A stretch of 15,590 bases of DNA, taken from the NCBI GenBank assembly GCA_015232735.1, contig JADFZC010000024.1:1-15590 (forward strand). The letters run 5' to 3'. Source of the DNA: Oligoflexales bacterium. GTDB taxonomy: Bacteria; Bdellovibrionota; Oligoflexia; Oligoflexales; Oligoflexaceae. The notes under the pieces were generated by a model that was given only the letters and a program-made list of their open reading frames with translations, was not told the origin of the DNA and did no database searches. The position numbers were made by a program, and so were the translations under genes. Below, in pieces: positions 5,941 through 14,227 of this stretch (positions are counted from its first letter, which is position 1; every line of letters begins with the position of its first letter).

Positions 5941-7785
5941 ATGAGAAATTTGCTTAAAGAAAATATGTCCTATTTAAACGAAATTCTTTCAAAGGATGTC
6001 GATATTGCTTTTATTGTTCCCCCTTTTACACTATTGCAGTCTCCCAACCTTGGTCTCCATAATTTACAATTAATTTCTGAGCAATCCGGATACCGAGTCC
6101 AGATTATCTACCTTGATATGCTTTTCGCAAAATTCATTGGTTTTGATATATATCGACATATCGCTAATCAACTCATGTCGCCATACTTGCAGATCGGAGA
6201 GAGAATTTTTTCCTCTTCCGGATTCGATTTGCCATTATTGGGGAATAATGCTGATAAAATAATAGGTTACCTTGAAACAGGTGAAATTAAGATGGATAAA
6301 GAGGAACTCTTTTCCATGCTGAAGGAAATCGCAAAAAAGGCGATCGATTGGTCTGATCAGGTAGCTGATATTATGGCGAAAATGAATTATAAGATTATCG
6401 GACTGTCTTCTGGACACCAACAGACCTCAGCAAGCATCTCCCTCATAAAAAGAATTAAAAAAATCTCTCCAGAGACAATTACAGTGATAGGAGGATCTAA
6501 TTGTGACGGAGAAATGTCTGGCGGCATGACATCACTTTGTGATGAGATTGACTATGTCTTTACAGGCGAAAGTGAGTTTTCATGGAGCGATTTTTTAGAC
6601 AAATTAAAAAGTAATGTTCTACCAAAGAAAAAAATAATAAAAGCCTCTAACACAGTTCCTATTGATAAGATCTCTCTTCCAAATTTTGATAATTTTTTCA
6701 CACAAGCGCAAATATTGTTGGACGAACATTCTCTAAACTCCCTATGGATGCTGTACGAGTCGAGCAGAGGTTGTTGGTGGCGGGTTGCAAAGGGATGTTC
6801 ATTTTGTGGAATAGACGGAACTAATATAGAATATAGATATAAATCAGCATCAAAGGTTCTTAATGAATTAAACCAAATAACTATGAAATACCCCACAAGG
6901 CGCATTAGGATAGTTGATACTCTAATGCCCCGGGAATATTTCAAATCTTTATTACCGAAATTTGATAATGTACTCGCAGAAAATTCCTATTTTTATGAAC
7001 AGAGAGCCGACCTGACACTTGATCAAATGCTCATTTTAAAAAATTCAGGAATTGACTTTTTACAAATAGGAATTGAATCTCTCAATACCTCATTATTGGA
7101 TCGTCTGAACAAAGGAATCTCAGCAGAACAGAATATAAAAATTCTGAGATTCGCACAGATGAGCGCTTGTGTGATCGGGTGGAATCTTTTATGCGAAATC
7201 CCGGGCGATAGGGACGAAGAATGGGAATCTGTTTTGGACCTTTTACCCCTTATTAGGCATCTTACTCCTCCAAAATATTTGAGACCCGTAGAAGTGGTTA
7301 GATTTAGTCACTATTTTAACAAACCAAAGCTATATGATATTACCGACATGACACACTTTGAGGTCTATAATGATATTTTTCCATCATACTCTGACAGGAA
7401 AAATCTCTCCTGGCTTTTCACGGCAAAATATGAAAGTGCATCAAGAAAAAATAAGCTTCTTATGAAACAGGTATTGGAAGAGGTCGAAAAATGGAAGGAG
7501 TTATGGCTCGGCAGCGATGAAAAACACCCTGTCTTGGAAATCATGAAAATAAATGACCACTACGTTCTGCTTGATACCCGCTGTATCGAAGGGACAACCG
7601 ATGTGCAAATAATAAGTAAAAGCCAAGCAAAGGCGGCACTTTTCGGCATTGGCGATGAATTGGCACTGCGGTGGGCTATCAACAGTAAGGTCATCGTAGA
7701 AATTGATTCTTCCTTTGTTCCGCTTGCTGTTTGCAATATCCAAGAATATCGAGCGCTTGCAAGCGCAGAGGAAACAAAATTATGA
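5941..7785 (+). CDS. B12-binding radical SAM protein of the RiPP-maturation type (614 aa)
   Basis: Likely a cobalamin-dependent radical SAM enzyme, such as a C-methyltransferase, acting on a ribosomal peptide in the cytoplasm. Residues 20-245 resemble the B12-binding Rossmann-like domain (IAFIVPPF near 22, VIGGSNCDGEMSG near 182-194); the classical DxHxxG is not evident. The radical SAM core follows, with iron-sulfur ligands C278, C286 and C289 in SRGCWW...CSFCG, that is CX7CX2C rather than CX3CX2C. From memory this spacing and the SRGCWWG/FCG context are typical of the RiPP maturation radical SAM protein 1 family (TIGR03975), and the later GIESLNTSLLDRLNKG and WNLLCEIPGD stretches fit too. 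Start: the ATG at 5941 is weakly preferred over a GTG at 5926; neither has a good ribosome binding site. The stop overlaps the next start (ATGA), so the two are translationally coupled. The family call is firm; the exact reaction is not. Confidence 0.88.
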   Translation: MRNLLKENMSYLNEILSKDVDIAFIVPPFTLLQSPNLGLHNLQLISEQSGYRVQIIYLDMLFAKFIGFDIYRHIANQLMSPYLQIGERIFSSSGFDLPLLGNNADKIIGYLETGEIKMDKEELFSMLKEIAKKAIDWSDQVADIMAKMNYKIIGLSSGHQQTSASISLIKRIKKISPETITVIGGSNCDGEMSGGMTSLCDEIDYVFTGESEFSWSDFLDKLKSNVLPKKKIIKASNTVPIDKISLPNFDNFFTQAQILLDEHSLNSLWMLYESSRGCWWRVAKGCSFCGIDGTNIEYRYKSASKVLNELNQITMKYPTRRIRIVDTLMPREYFKSLLPKFDNVLAENSYFYEQRADLTLDQMLILKNSGIDFLQIGIESLNTSLLDRLNKGISAEQNIKILRFAQMSACVIGWNLLCEIPGDRDEEWESVLDLLPLIRHLTPPKYLRPVEVVRFSHYFNKPKLYDITDMTHFEVYNDIFPSYSDRKNLSWLFTAKYESASRKNKLLMKQVLEEVEKWKELWLGSDEKHPVLEIMKINDHYVLLDTRCIEGTTDVQIISKSQAKAALFGIGDELALRWAINSKVIVEIDSSFVPLAVCNIQEYRALASAEETKL

Positions 7786-8681
7786 ATCTGTATGATTTAG
7801 GCATCAATGTAACGAGACAATGCAATATGAATTGTCCGCATTGCTTCTATAGCAGTTTATCAAAAAAAGATAGCTCATCTAATAATCAGAAAATTGAAAT
7901 ATCTATATCTGAAATCGAGGTTAAACTCTCTGATTCCAATCTGAGATATGTTTATATATGTGGAGGAGAACCTTTTTGCAGAAAAGATTTGAGAGATGTT
8001 ATCGAGTATTTTGAAGGGAAATCTTCGAAGGTACTTATAGCTACGAACGGATCCCTGATAGATGACGAGTGGTTGGAATATCTTGCAAAAGCGAATGTTA
8101 CCCTTTTATGGAGCGTCAAACGGCATTATGCTGAATCCATTAGTAGGATTAAAAGAGCCCTTTCTTTGGGTGTTGATGTTCACGTATATCATGTACTTGA
8201 CGATTACAGTCCTGAAGTTTTATCTGCTATCGTCTACGAGATTCCTGATGTCAACAGAGTTAGGTTGCTATTCAAAACCGGATCATCTAAAAAGCATATT
8301 AAAATATTTGATTTTTGTGAATGGTTTCGACTGGTAGATAAAGCAATGGGAATACTGAGGCCAATTGAATCAAAATGCGAAGTTGAAATCGGATATTTAC
8401 CGAATGAACATACGATCACCAAGGATAGAAGAGGTGCTGTTGATCGCCTATTTATGGATGTAGATGGACTTTTTTATCCTTGTCCATTGCTGGTGGAAAA
8501 TGGGAATGGTAAAGAGAATATTTCATTAGAAAAATGCTGTATAGAAAAATGTCCGGCATTAAATCAAAAAGTCAAGAAACCTGAGCAGTACAGCCTTGTC
8601 TGCCCATTCGTTCTAATGGGTTTGAAAGAGCTAAAGGAATATTTGCCGGGCATTTATTACGAAAATAATATGGAGAAATAG
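7782..8681 (+). CDS. Radical SAM protein with SPASM-like cysteine tail (299 aa)
   Basis: Second peptide-modifying candidate. The start is the ATG at 7782, overlapping the previous stop by four bases (ATGA). C14, C18 and C21 form the canonical CX3CX2C cluster motif (CNMNCPHC); GGEP at 61-64 is the SAM-binding GGE motif. After the barrel, C234 (in YPCPLL), C252, C253, C257 and C274 form a compact set of cysteines like a short SPASM/twitch domain holding an auxiliary iron-sulfur cluster, common in peptide-modifying radical SAM enzymes. At 299 residues it is shorter than most full SPASM proteins. It lacks an obvious RiPP recognition element at the N-terminus, so substrate capture may depend on the B12 enzyme. 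The modification it makes cannot be told from sequence. Confidence 0.85.
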   Translation: MNLYDLGINVTRQCNMNCPHCFYSSLSKKDSSSNNQKIEISISEIEVKLSDSNLRYVYICGGEPFCRKDLRDVIEYFEGKSSKVLIATNGSLIDDEWLEYLAKANVTLLWSVKRHYAESISRIKRALSLGVDVHVYHVLDDYSPEVLSAIVYEIPDVNRVRLLFKTGSSKKHIKIFDFCEWFRLVDKAMGILRPIESKCEVEIGYLPNEHTITKDRRGAVDRLFMDVDGLFYPCPLLVENGNGKENISLEKCCIEKCPALNQKVKKPEQYSLVCPFVLMGLKELKEYLPGIYYENNMEK

Positions 8682-8683
8682 AA

Positions 8684-9181
8684 ATGATAATTAGATTCGC
8701 AAAATTAAGCGATGCCGATATGCTTCGAGCCATGTATGAAAATCTGCTTGCCGAAAAGTTGCCCTATATTCTTCAAAATCCTGTTCCAACATTCGAGATG
8801 CAAAAAAAGTTTTTAAGGACTTTTGACGGCATAAGTAGCATTATGCTGGTTTCAGAAGAGGATGGGATATTAACTGGTATGTGTACAGTGCGAAAACAAA
8901 TGCATCAACAACTTAGCCACAATTGTGAGCTTTCAATGTCAGTATCAAAACAGCACCGTGGTAAAGGTGTTGGTTCAAAGTTGCTTTTGGAAGCTGAAAA
9001 ATGGGCAGTAGCCAACAACATAAGAAGAATGGAATTATCTGTTATTCAGGATAATCCGGCATTCAAATTGTACAAAAGATTTGGATTTTCATTGGAGGCA
9101 GAAAAGAAGGATCGCTTGAAAATTGATGGAGAGAAATATTTGAATATAATCGAAATGGTCAAGCTGATAAGTCATTCTTAG
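8684..9181 (+). CDS. GNAT-family N-acetyltransferase (165 aa)
   Basis: Transfers an acetyl group from acetyl-CoA to an amine. Motif A, with the acetyl-CoA pyrophosphate loop QHRGKGVG, is at 90-97. Motif B-like NPAFKLYKRFGF is at 124-135, a standard GNAT ending. Length is normal for the family. It starts two bases after the preceding stop, so it belongs to the same operon. By context it may acetylate the modified peptide (tailoring or self-protection), or it may be a passenger. Family certain, substrate unknown. Confidence 0.9.
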   Translation: MIIRFAKLSDADMLRAMYENLLAEKLPYILQNPVPTFEMQKKFLRTFDGISSIMLVSEEDGILTGMCTVRKQMHQQLSHNCELSMSVSKQHRGKGVGSKLLLEAEKWAVANNIRRMELSVIQDNPAFKLYKRFGFSLEAEKKDRLKIDGEKYLNIIEMVKLISHS

Positions 9182-9390
9182 AGGTCGATTTTGTCATCAC
9201 TGTAGACGGTACAGTTATTCCTCTTGAAGTCAAATCAGGCTGCGGAGGCAAAATGAAAAGCCTTCATATTTTTTTGGATGAGAAAAAGATAAAAAGAGGG
9301 ATTAAACTGTCAGAGGAAAACTTTTCCGTTTCTGACAGGATTATCAGGATTCCTCTCTATGCGGCAGAATTGATCTGGGCAAAAGTTTGA
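9181..9390 (+). pseudogene. C-terminal remnant of a DUF4143-type AAA ATPase
   Basis: The frame from EVDFVI (9181) through VIPLEVKSG to IRIPLYAAELIWAKV and a stop at 9390 is the typical end of the ATP-binding proteins with a DUF4143, PD-(D/E)xK-like C-terminus (EVDF...EVKSG). The frame is open back to 9127, within the acetyltransferase gene, where a stop precedes it. The ATPase domain and any start codon are missing. It begins exactly at the acetyltransferase stop, which suggests that the peptide operon or a deletion truncated the original gene. Confidence 0.7.
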
Positions 9391-9404
9391 GTTTTGTTTT
9401 TTAA

Positions 9405-9416
9405 TGCAACAGAACC
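9405..9416. repeat. Possible IS6-type terminal repeat remnant
   Basis: TGCAACAGAACC equals the complement of GGTTCTGTTGCA, the tip of the terminal repeats I recall for several IS6-family elements. No transposase or partner repeat is visible, and twelve bases can match by chance. It lies where base composition changes. Confidence 0.2.
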
Positions 9417-9473
9417 CTATTTTTTAGGGACTGGCATTTTGGATAGGCACAACATTACTATCAATAAGATCAG

Positions 9474-10724
9474 CTATCGTTCCGCCTCAAACACAGAAGC
9501 CATCTGATCAATTTCGGCTGATTTTATCCCGACCTTCTTTGCCAATGGCCGCCAACCCTTCCTCACTGCAAGCAGTTGCTGGATAATTTGGTCAGCATCC
9601 GTTTTTTCTATCTGAAAATAAGGAGCGACAGATCGAGCCAAATCAAGATCCAGGGAATTGTCATTTTCATCGATGGAAAGAGTCAATCCCCCTGAACCCT
9701 GGACAGGATTGACATCAAATGCCGGCGAAAGAGTCCATCCGTTCTTAGCGAAATCATACAAGAAGCCGTGGTTGCGAAGATGGTCATCGGCATTGGAGAC
9801 GATTATGGAAAAGACGATTCGCCGCCAAAGCTCATGAAGCTGTGCTTTTGGAGTCGTACATTGTGAAATAATAACTTCAGCAATATCCAGATAGCTCGAT
9901 TCATGGCTATCTCCGTCCCGTTTTCCGAGCAAGGTCAAGGCTGATGCATAAGCATAGCGTATGTTGCTACCCCATCTATCAAAACGCCTCGTAAGGAAAG
10001 TATGATGCTTTGACCCAAGTTTCACTGCTTTGGATTCAGAGACAGAGATTCCTGCTGCTCTTGCCAGGGACGCTGTGACTTCCTCCCAGCCCCCAACATC
10101 GATGTCATCGCTTGCGCTCGGGAATTTTGCAATCCAGAGCGATCCGGAAGGATCCAGAACGTTGGCTTTAGGACGAGCCCCTCCGAGGGAACCACCAGGT
10201 CTGAGCAGTATTGCCAATGCTTCCTCTACTTTTGCAGAATCACCATGTTCGAGCAGCATCGATGCGTGTTCAAGTTTTCTTAAATCCGTAATGGGTGGGG
10301 CAGGGCTTTCTCTATCATCTTCAAGGAACGGTCCGCTCAACTCTCTTTTGAATCGCAGTGCCCCCATTCGACCCGAATCGTCAACCCCCAGCAAAAAATC
10401 AAGCTCCATGAGGGGGCGTTCGGGGCGCTCTTCTCTCCGTGCCATGACCTTTTCACGACGCGACATCAATCGACGCCCCCATCTATCCGGTGCCGCATCA
10501 GAAAATATACCAAATAGTGTTCTCCTTGATTGAGGAAAACTTTTTCCATGAACCAGAGGTAAATCGGGATCAAGTCGTGGAATATTCTTTTTCTTTAACC
10601 AGCTCGTATCAAATTCAAACGAAAAGCTTTCTTTCCCCTTGAGGTAGCCCGCGGACAGGAGTCCCATGAGCTGAGGCTGTTCCAACGGATACCAGGACGC
10701 ATATACGAGTACATCAACCTTCAT
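9474..10724 (-). CDS. hipA: HipA-family serine/threonine kinase toxin (416 aa)
   Basis: Toxin of a type II toxin-antitoxin pair. HipA kinases of E. coli inactivate glutamyl-tRNA synthetase by phosphorylation; whether this homologue has the same target is unknown. Numbering is from the GTG at 10730 (418 aa); the ATG at 10724 is preferred because GAGG lies 6 bases before it. Seen: HipA N-terminal region (to about 130), the phosphate-binding SLGGARPKA at 181-189, the catalytic loop NADDHLRNHGF at 313-323 (D residues 315-316, N320) and the metal-binding SPAFDVNP at 335-342 (D339). All are intact, so the kinase is probably active. Length is close to the 440 residues of E. coli HipA. It follows the antitoxin gene, whose stop overlaps the alternative GTG start (GTGA), giving tight coupling. 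Confidence 0.92.
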   Translation of the reverse strand: MKVDVLVYASWYPLEQPQLMGLLSAGYLKGKESFSFEFDTSWLKKKNIPRLDPDLPLVHGKSFPQSRRTLFGIFSDAAPDRWGRRLMSRREKVMARREERPERPLMELDFLLGVDDSGRMGALRFKRELSGPFLEDDRESPAPPITDLRKLEHASMLLEHGDSAKVEEALAILLRPGGSLGGARPKANVLDPSGSLWIAKFPSASDDIDVGGWEEVTASLARAAGISVSESKAVKLGSKHHTFLTRRFDRWGSNIRYAYASALTLLGKRDGDSHESSYLDIAEVIISQCTTPKAQLHELWRRIVFSIIVSNADDHLRNHGFLYDFAKNGWTLSPAFDVNPVQGSGGLTLSIDENDNSLDLDLARSVAPYFQIEKTDADQIIQQLLAVRKGWRPLAKKVGIKSAEIDQMASVFEAER

Positions 10725-10726
10725 CT

Positions 10727-11041
10727 TCACCCTCTTTTAGTGCCTGAAAGCGTATCAATGTCCTGAAGCCTTCGCCCCTGGGGATCAGCTGCAGCCAGTT
10801 GCGTCAAATCTTCCGCAAGACCTAGAGCAAATAGGACTGCAGCATAATGTCCCATGGATACACTTGCGGAACCTTTCTCAATGGCGACCAAAGTTCCTCT
10901 TGCGATACCGGCTCTTTCTGCAAGATTTTCAGTTGTCCAGTGACGACGCTTTCGCGCTAAGCGGATATTTTCACCCGTAGTTTTAAGGATGCGCATGACC
11001 TTTGGGAAAAGGACGGCTTTGCTCTTTCCATTGTTTGCCAT
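10727..11041 (-). CDS. hipB: HipB-like XRE-family antitoxin (104 aa)
   Basis: DNA-binding antitoxin and autorepressor of the pair. An XRE helix-turn-helix spans about residues 23-65, with the LAERAGIARGTLVAIEKG recognition helices and a final ALGL helix; a short tail follows. The ATG at 11041 is chosen; a TTG pair just upstream extends the frame by three residues, and no start has a clear Shine-Dalgarno sequence. It overlaps or abuts hipA. Three matched operator-like palindromes lie upstream (11065-11183), consistent with cooperative autorepression. It is divergent from the helicase gene. Confidence 0.9.
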   Translation of the reverse strand: MANNGKSKAVLFPKVMRILKTTGENIRLARKRRHWTTENLAERAGIARGTLVAIEKGSASVSMGHYAAVLFALGLAEDLTQLAAADPQGRRLQDIDTLSGTKRG

Positions 11042-11064
11042 TTTCAACAATTTCTGCCATTTTT

Positions 11065-11183
11065 GTTTAATTTAGTGAACAATACTACTATCCTTTAAGC
11101 CTATCACATAAAAATAGATCTGTAAAGAGCCTTCCTGTTCATTAAATTGATCATTATTTTATTATATGTTCAATTTAATGAAC
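11065..11183. promoter_or_regulatory. Three hipBA operators (GTTCA-N6-TGAAC)
   Basis: Sites: 11065-11080 (GTTTAATTTAGTGAAC), 11137-11152 (GTTCATTAAATTGATC) and 11168-11183 (GTTCAATTTAATGAAC). The last is a perfect GTTCA/TGAAC palindrome; the first and second differ in one outer base each. Together the second and third also form a 14-bp exact inverted repeat (11137-11150 with 11170-11183). They cover the hipB leader and promoter region. A HipB dimer is the obvious ligand. The rest of the interval up to 11425 holds a TTGACA at 11285 without a good -10, and no gene. Confidence 0.6.
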
Positions 11184-11425
11184 ATAATATGTGGTGAAAA
11201 TGGGGCACCTGGCAGCAAGATGATGGCGGTGAGCTTACGATGTTGGAATCTGTGCAGCATCGCTTCGCTAACTTCAGGCCTTTTTTGACAAATTGTTATC
11301 AGTACATTCAATGTCATCATAATTTTTATGGTCTTTCACTTTCCTATTTTCTGTAGTATGGAGATATTTTTAGTCATCCTGGGGATATGAAGTTGAAAGA
11401 AAAAATCTTTTAAAGGAGAGATGCA

Positions 11426-14170
11426 ATGCCTCTTGGTCTTTTGCCGGGCGGACATTTATTTATAAAATCCCCTCTTTTTGGCTCTGAAGATAGGGGAGGC
11501 AATGAGCCTTTACAGGAAAGCCTGGAGAAGATCCTAAAAGAGAAACGCCAGGGTGAAGCACTTCTCGAACTGAGTAAAGTCGATCCATCCCTTGCTTCTA
11601 TCGATCCGACTGTTTACTACTGGCGACAATTTGCAGTCCAGTTTTTGAATCATACCTTTATCGGCGAATGGCTTGATCTGCCTCCTGCCGAAGCCGACAT
11701 TCCCCCACCAGAATCTCTCATCGCCGATATCACCGATGGAGCTCCTCCCATGCCGGGTGGAGAGTATCTTAACAGTGAGCTACTTACGCTTCTATGGCAG
11801 GAGATGATAACTGACCTTGGTAATAAGAGCACAAGTCCGGACGAGACACTTCGCCAGCTCATGGAACGGGAATTTGCTGCATGGTCTCATATCGGCCGCC
11901 TTTTTTTTCATCTGGCTGAAAATAAAAAAGATGCCACAAGGCCGTTTGCTTTTTTAGCGACCTATACTAACCGTATATCGCTGGGAACACGGATGCAGCA
12001 TATCCCGCTTGGAAGAGCACTCAGCGAGTTCGCGGGCCGACAAAATCATGCAACATTGGTAAATTTGCTGAAACCGCTTGTAAAAGCCGGTGAGGAGAGT
12101 TTGCTGGTTCAAGGTCTGCTTTCAAACAACGATATTTATAAAACTCTTTTCTGGACCCCAAAAGAAGCATTGTTGTTTCTGAAGGAGATCCCGATATTCG
12201 AAAAGAACGGGATAATAGTTCGCGTGCCTGATTGGTGGAAGGGGAGATCGGGCGGCGGAATTAAAATGAAAGTGACGCTGGGTCGAAGTGGCAAATCAAA
12301 ACTGACCAGTGGTTCCATGCTCGATTTTGATGCCAGGTTGGCACTTGATGGTGAGGATCTCTCTGAAGAGGAGTTTAATCATATCCTTGCTACCGGGGAG
12401 GGACTTATCTCCATAAAGGGGCGCTGGGTCGAGATCGATAGGGATCGGCTGGGGGAACTCCTTTCGAATTGGAAAGAGATGACCAGCAGGGTTAATCGTG
12501 ACGGGATATCTTTTAATGAGGCCATGCGTCTTCTTGCTGGGGCGCAAATTCCCGTTAAGGGCGATGGTGACCATTCATTTATGTCTGGTGATTTAATCGA
12601 AATCGCTGCAGGTGAAGCTTTATCCGATATATTGAACCGTCTTCGAAATCCCGATATGACCCAGGCAAATCAGGATAACGAATTTCCCATCCAGGAGATG
12701 CTCACCCGTTATCTCAGAACGACATTACGCCCTTATCAGGATATTGGAGTTCGCTGGCTGTACCTTCTGTATCAGTTGAAACTGGGCGGTTGTCTTGCTG
12801 ACGATATGGGACTTGGAAAGACCGTGCAAATCCTTTCTCTTTTTCTTTTAATAAAGTATTGCAGAAGGGCTGATGAACAGCAAAGACCTCATCTCCTGGT
12901 GATTCCGGCATCTCTGATAGCCAATTGGGCAGCTGAGATCAAGCGGTTTTCCCCCGATTTGAACTATGTTATAGCCCATGGGTCGATGCAGACAAAGGAG
13001 GAATTGTCTGCTCAGATTCATGCCGGATTCAGCGGTTTTGACATCGTCATCACAACCTACGGATTCCTTCAGCGGCTTCCCGGTTTCAATGAAGTAAGCT
13101 GGAATATTGTTGTTCTTGATGAGGCGCAGGCAATTAAAAACGCCGACACCAAGCAGACTCGGGCTGTAAAAAGGCTGAAGGCGCAGCATCGTCTCATCCT
13201 TACGGGAACGCCTCTTGAAAATCGGCTGAGCGACCTTTGGAGCCTTTTTGATTTCATTTCTCCGGGGCTTCTGGGTTCGCCCGACATCTTCACAAGGTAT
13301 ATTAAGAATTTAAATACAACGCAAAAACAGGATTACGGTCCACTTCGAAGGCTGGTGCGTCCTTATATACTTCGGCGTTTGAAAACGGACAGCAAGGTTA
13401 TTGCCGACTTGCCTGAGAAGACGGAACTGAAATGCTACTGCACCCTGAGCCGGCAGCAGGTGGCCCTTTATCAACAGAGTGTGGAGGAGCTGACGGAAGA
13501 GCTTCAAAAGGATAAACTTGAAGGGATAAAGCGCCAGGGATTGATTCTATCCTACCTTTTACGTTTCAAGCAGATCTGCAATCATCCATCACAGTGGCTG
13601 GGCGATCACGGTTACGACCCCGTGGTGAGCGGGAAATTCTCAAGGCTTTTCGATCTTTGCGAAACGATTGCCGAAAAGCAGGAAAAAGTGCTGATATTTA
13701 CGCAATTTCGCGAAATAACCGATGTAATCGCGCAGTTTCTCGAGCCTGTATACGGCCGGCCCGGGGTGATATTGCATGGGGGAACACCTGTCAAAAAACG
13801 TCAGATGCTTGTCGATAGTTTTCAGGATGAGATGGGACCGCCTTTTTTTATCCTCTCCCTGAAAGCGGGTGGTACCGGCCTCAACCTGACAGCCGCGTCC
13901 CATGTGATTCATTTTGACCGCTGGTGGAACCCCGCTGTCGAAAATCAGGCAACCGACAGGGCTTTTCGTATCGGGCAGAAGCGTAATGTACTGGTTCACA
14001 AGTTTATCTGCAAAGGCACGATCGAGGAGCGGATAGACGAAATGATTGAAAATAAAAAGATGATTGCAGAAGAAATTCTTGGAGGTGGTGAAAAGATTCT
14101 GACAGAAATGAGCGATGAAGAATTGATTAAGATGGTGACTCTTGACATCCATGCTTTGAATGTTGAATAA
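11426..14170 (+). CDS. SNF2-family DEAD/DEAH helicase (914 aa)
   Basis: ATP-driven DNA translocase of the bacterial Swi2/Snf2 group. ATG at 11426 with AAAGGAG 7 bases upstream. The N-terminal 255 residues are family-specific; about 255-385 (FEKNGIIVRVPDWW to the GRWVEIDRD region) match the DUF3670/SNF2-associated domain. The core has Walker A DMGLGKT at 460-466, DEAQ at 565-568, LTGTPLENR from 592, motif V GGTGLNL at 815-821 and motif VI QATDRAFRIGQ at 841-851. All are intact, so it should be catalytically active. It is followed after 57 bases by a SWIM-domain gene, a pairing seen in many bacteria with unproven function (DNA repair, transcription recycling or defence have been suggested for relatives). 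Its composition is less AT-rich than the left half of the window. Confidence 0.95.
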   Translation: MPLGLLPGGHLFIKSPLFGSEDRGGNEPLQESLEKILKEKRQGEALLELSKVDPSLASIDPTVYYWRQFAVQFLNHTFIGEWLDLPPAEADIPPPESLIADITDGAPPMPGGEYLNSELLTLLWQEMITDLGNKSTSPDETLRQLMEREFAAWSHIGRLFFHLAENKKDATRPFAFLATYTNRISLGTRMQHIPLGRALSEFAGRQNHATLVNLLKPLVKAGEESLLVQGLLSNNDIYKTLFWTPKEALLFLKEIPIFEKNGIIVRVPDWWKGRSGGGIKMKVTLGRSGKSKLTSGSMLDFDARLALDGEDLSEEEFNHILATGEGLISIKGRWVEIDRDRLGELLSNWKEMTSRVNRDGISFNEAMRLLAGAQIPVKGDGDHSFMSGDLIEIAAGEALSDILNRLRNPDMTQANQDNEFPIQEMLTRYLRTTLRPYQDIGVRWLYLLYQLKLGGCLADDMGLGKTVQILSLFLLIKYCRRADEQQRPHLLVIPASLIANWAAEIKRFSPDLNYVIAHGSMQTKEELSAQIHAGFSGFDIVITTYGFLQRLPGFNEVSWNIVVLDEAQAIKNADTKQTRAVKRLKAQHRLILTGTPLENRLSDLWSLFDFISPGLLGSPDIFTRYIKNLNTTQKQDYGPLRRLVRPYILRRLKTDSKVIADLPEKTELKCYCTLSRQQVALYQQSVEELTEELQKDKLEGIKRQGLILSYLLRFKQICNHPSQWLGDHGYDPVVSGKFSRLFDLCETIAEKQEKVLIFTQFREITDVIAQFLEPVYGRPGVILHGGTPVKKRQMLVDSFQDEMGPPFFILSLKAGGTGLNLTAASHVIHFDRWWNPAVENQATDRAFRIGQKRNVLVHKFICKGTIEERIDEMIENKKMIAEEILGGGEKILTEMSDEELIKMVTLDIHALNVE

Positions 14171-14227
14171 TCTGCCTTCATTATTGTGATAGTGTTCATA
14201 TGGTTTAAAATATCGAAGGGAGGACTT

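Noticed and set aside
6552..6944. 130-aa open frame on the minus strand
   Set aside because: Antisense to the radical SAM core including the cluster cysteines.
9415..9429. CCCTA/TAGGG hairpin between the ATPase remnant and hipA
   Set aside because: Only five base pairs and no U-run in either direction; too weak to call a terminator.
10030..10533. 167-aa open frame on the plus strand
   Set aside because: It lies wholly antisense to hipA, whose catalytic motifs are clear, and shows low-complexity Ser/Arg/Pro composition.
11285..11313. TTGACA promoter for the helicase gene
   Set aside because: The -35 is perfect but the hexamer 17 bases on (TCAATG) is a poor -10.
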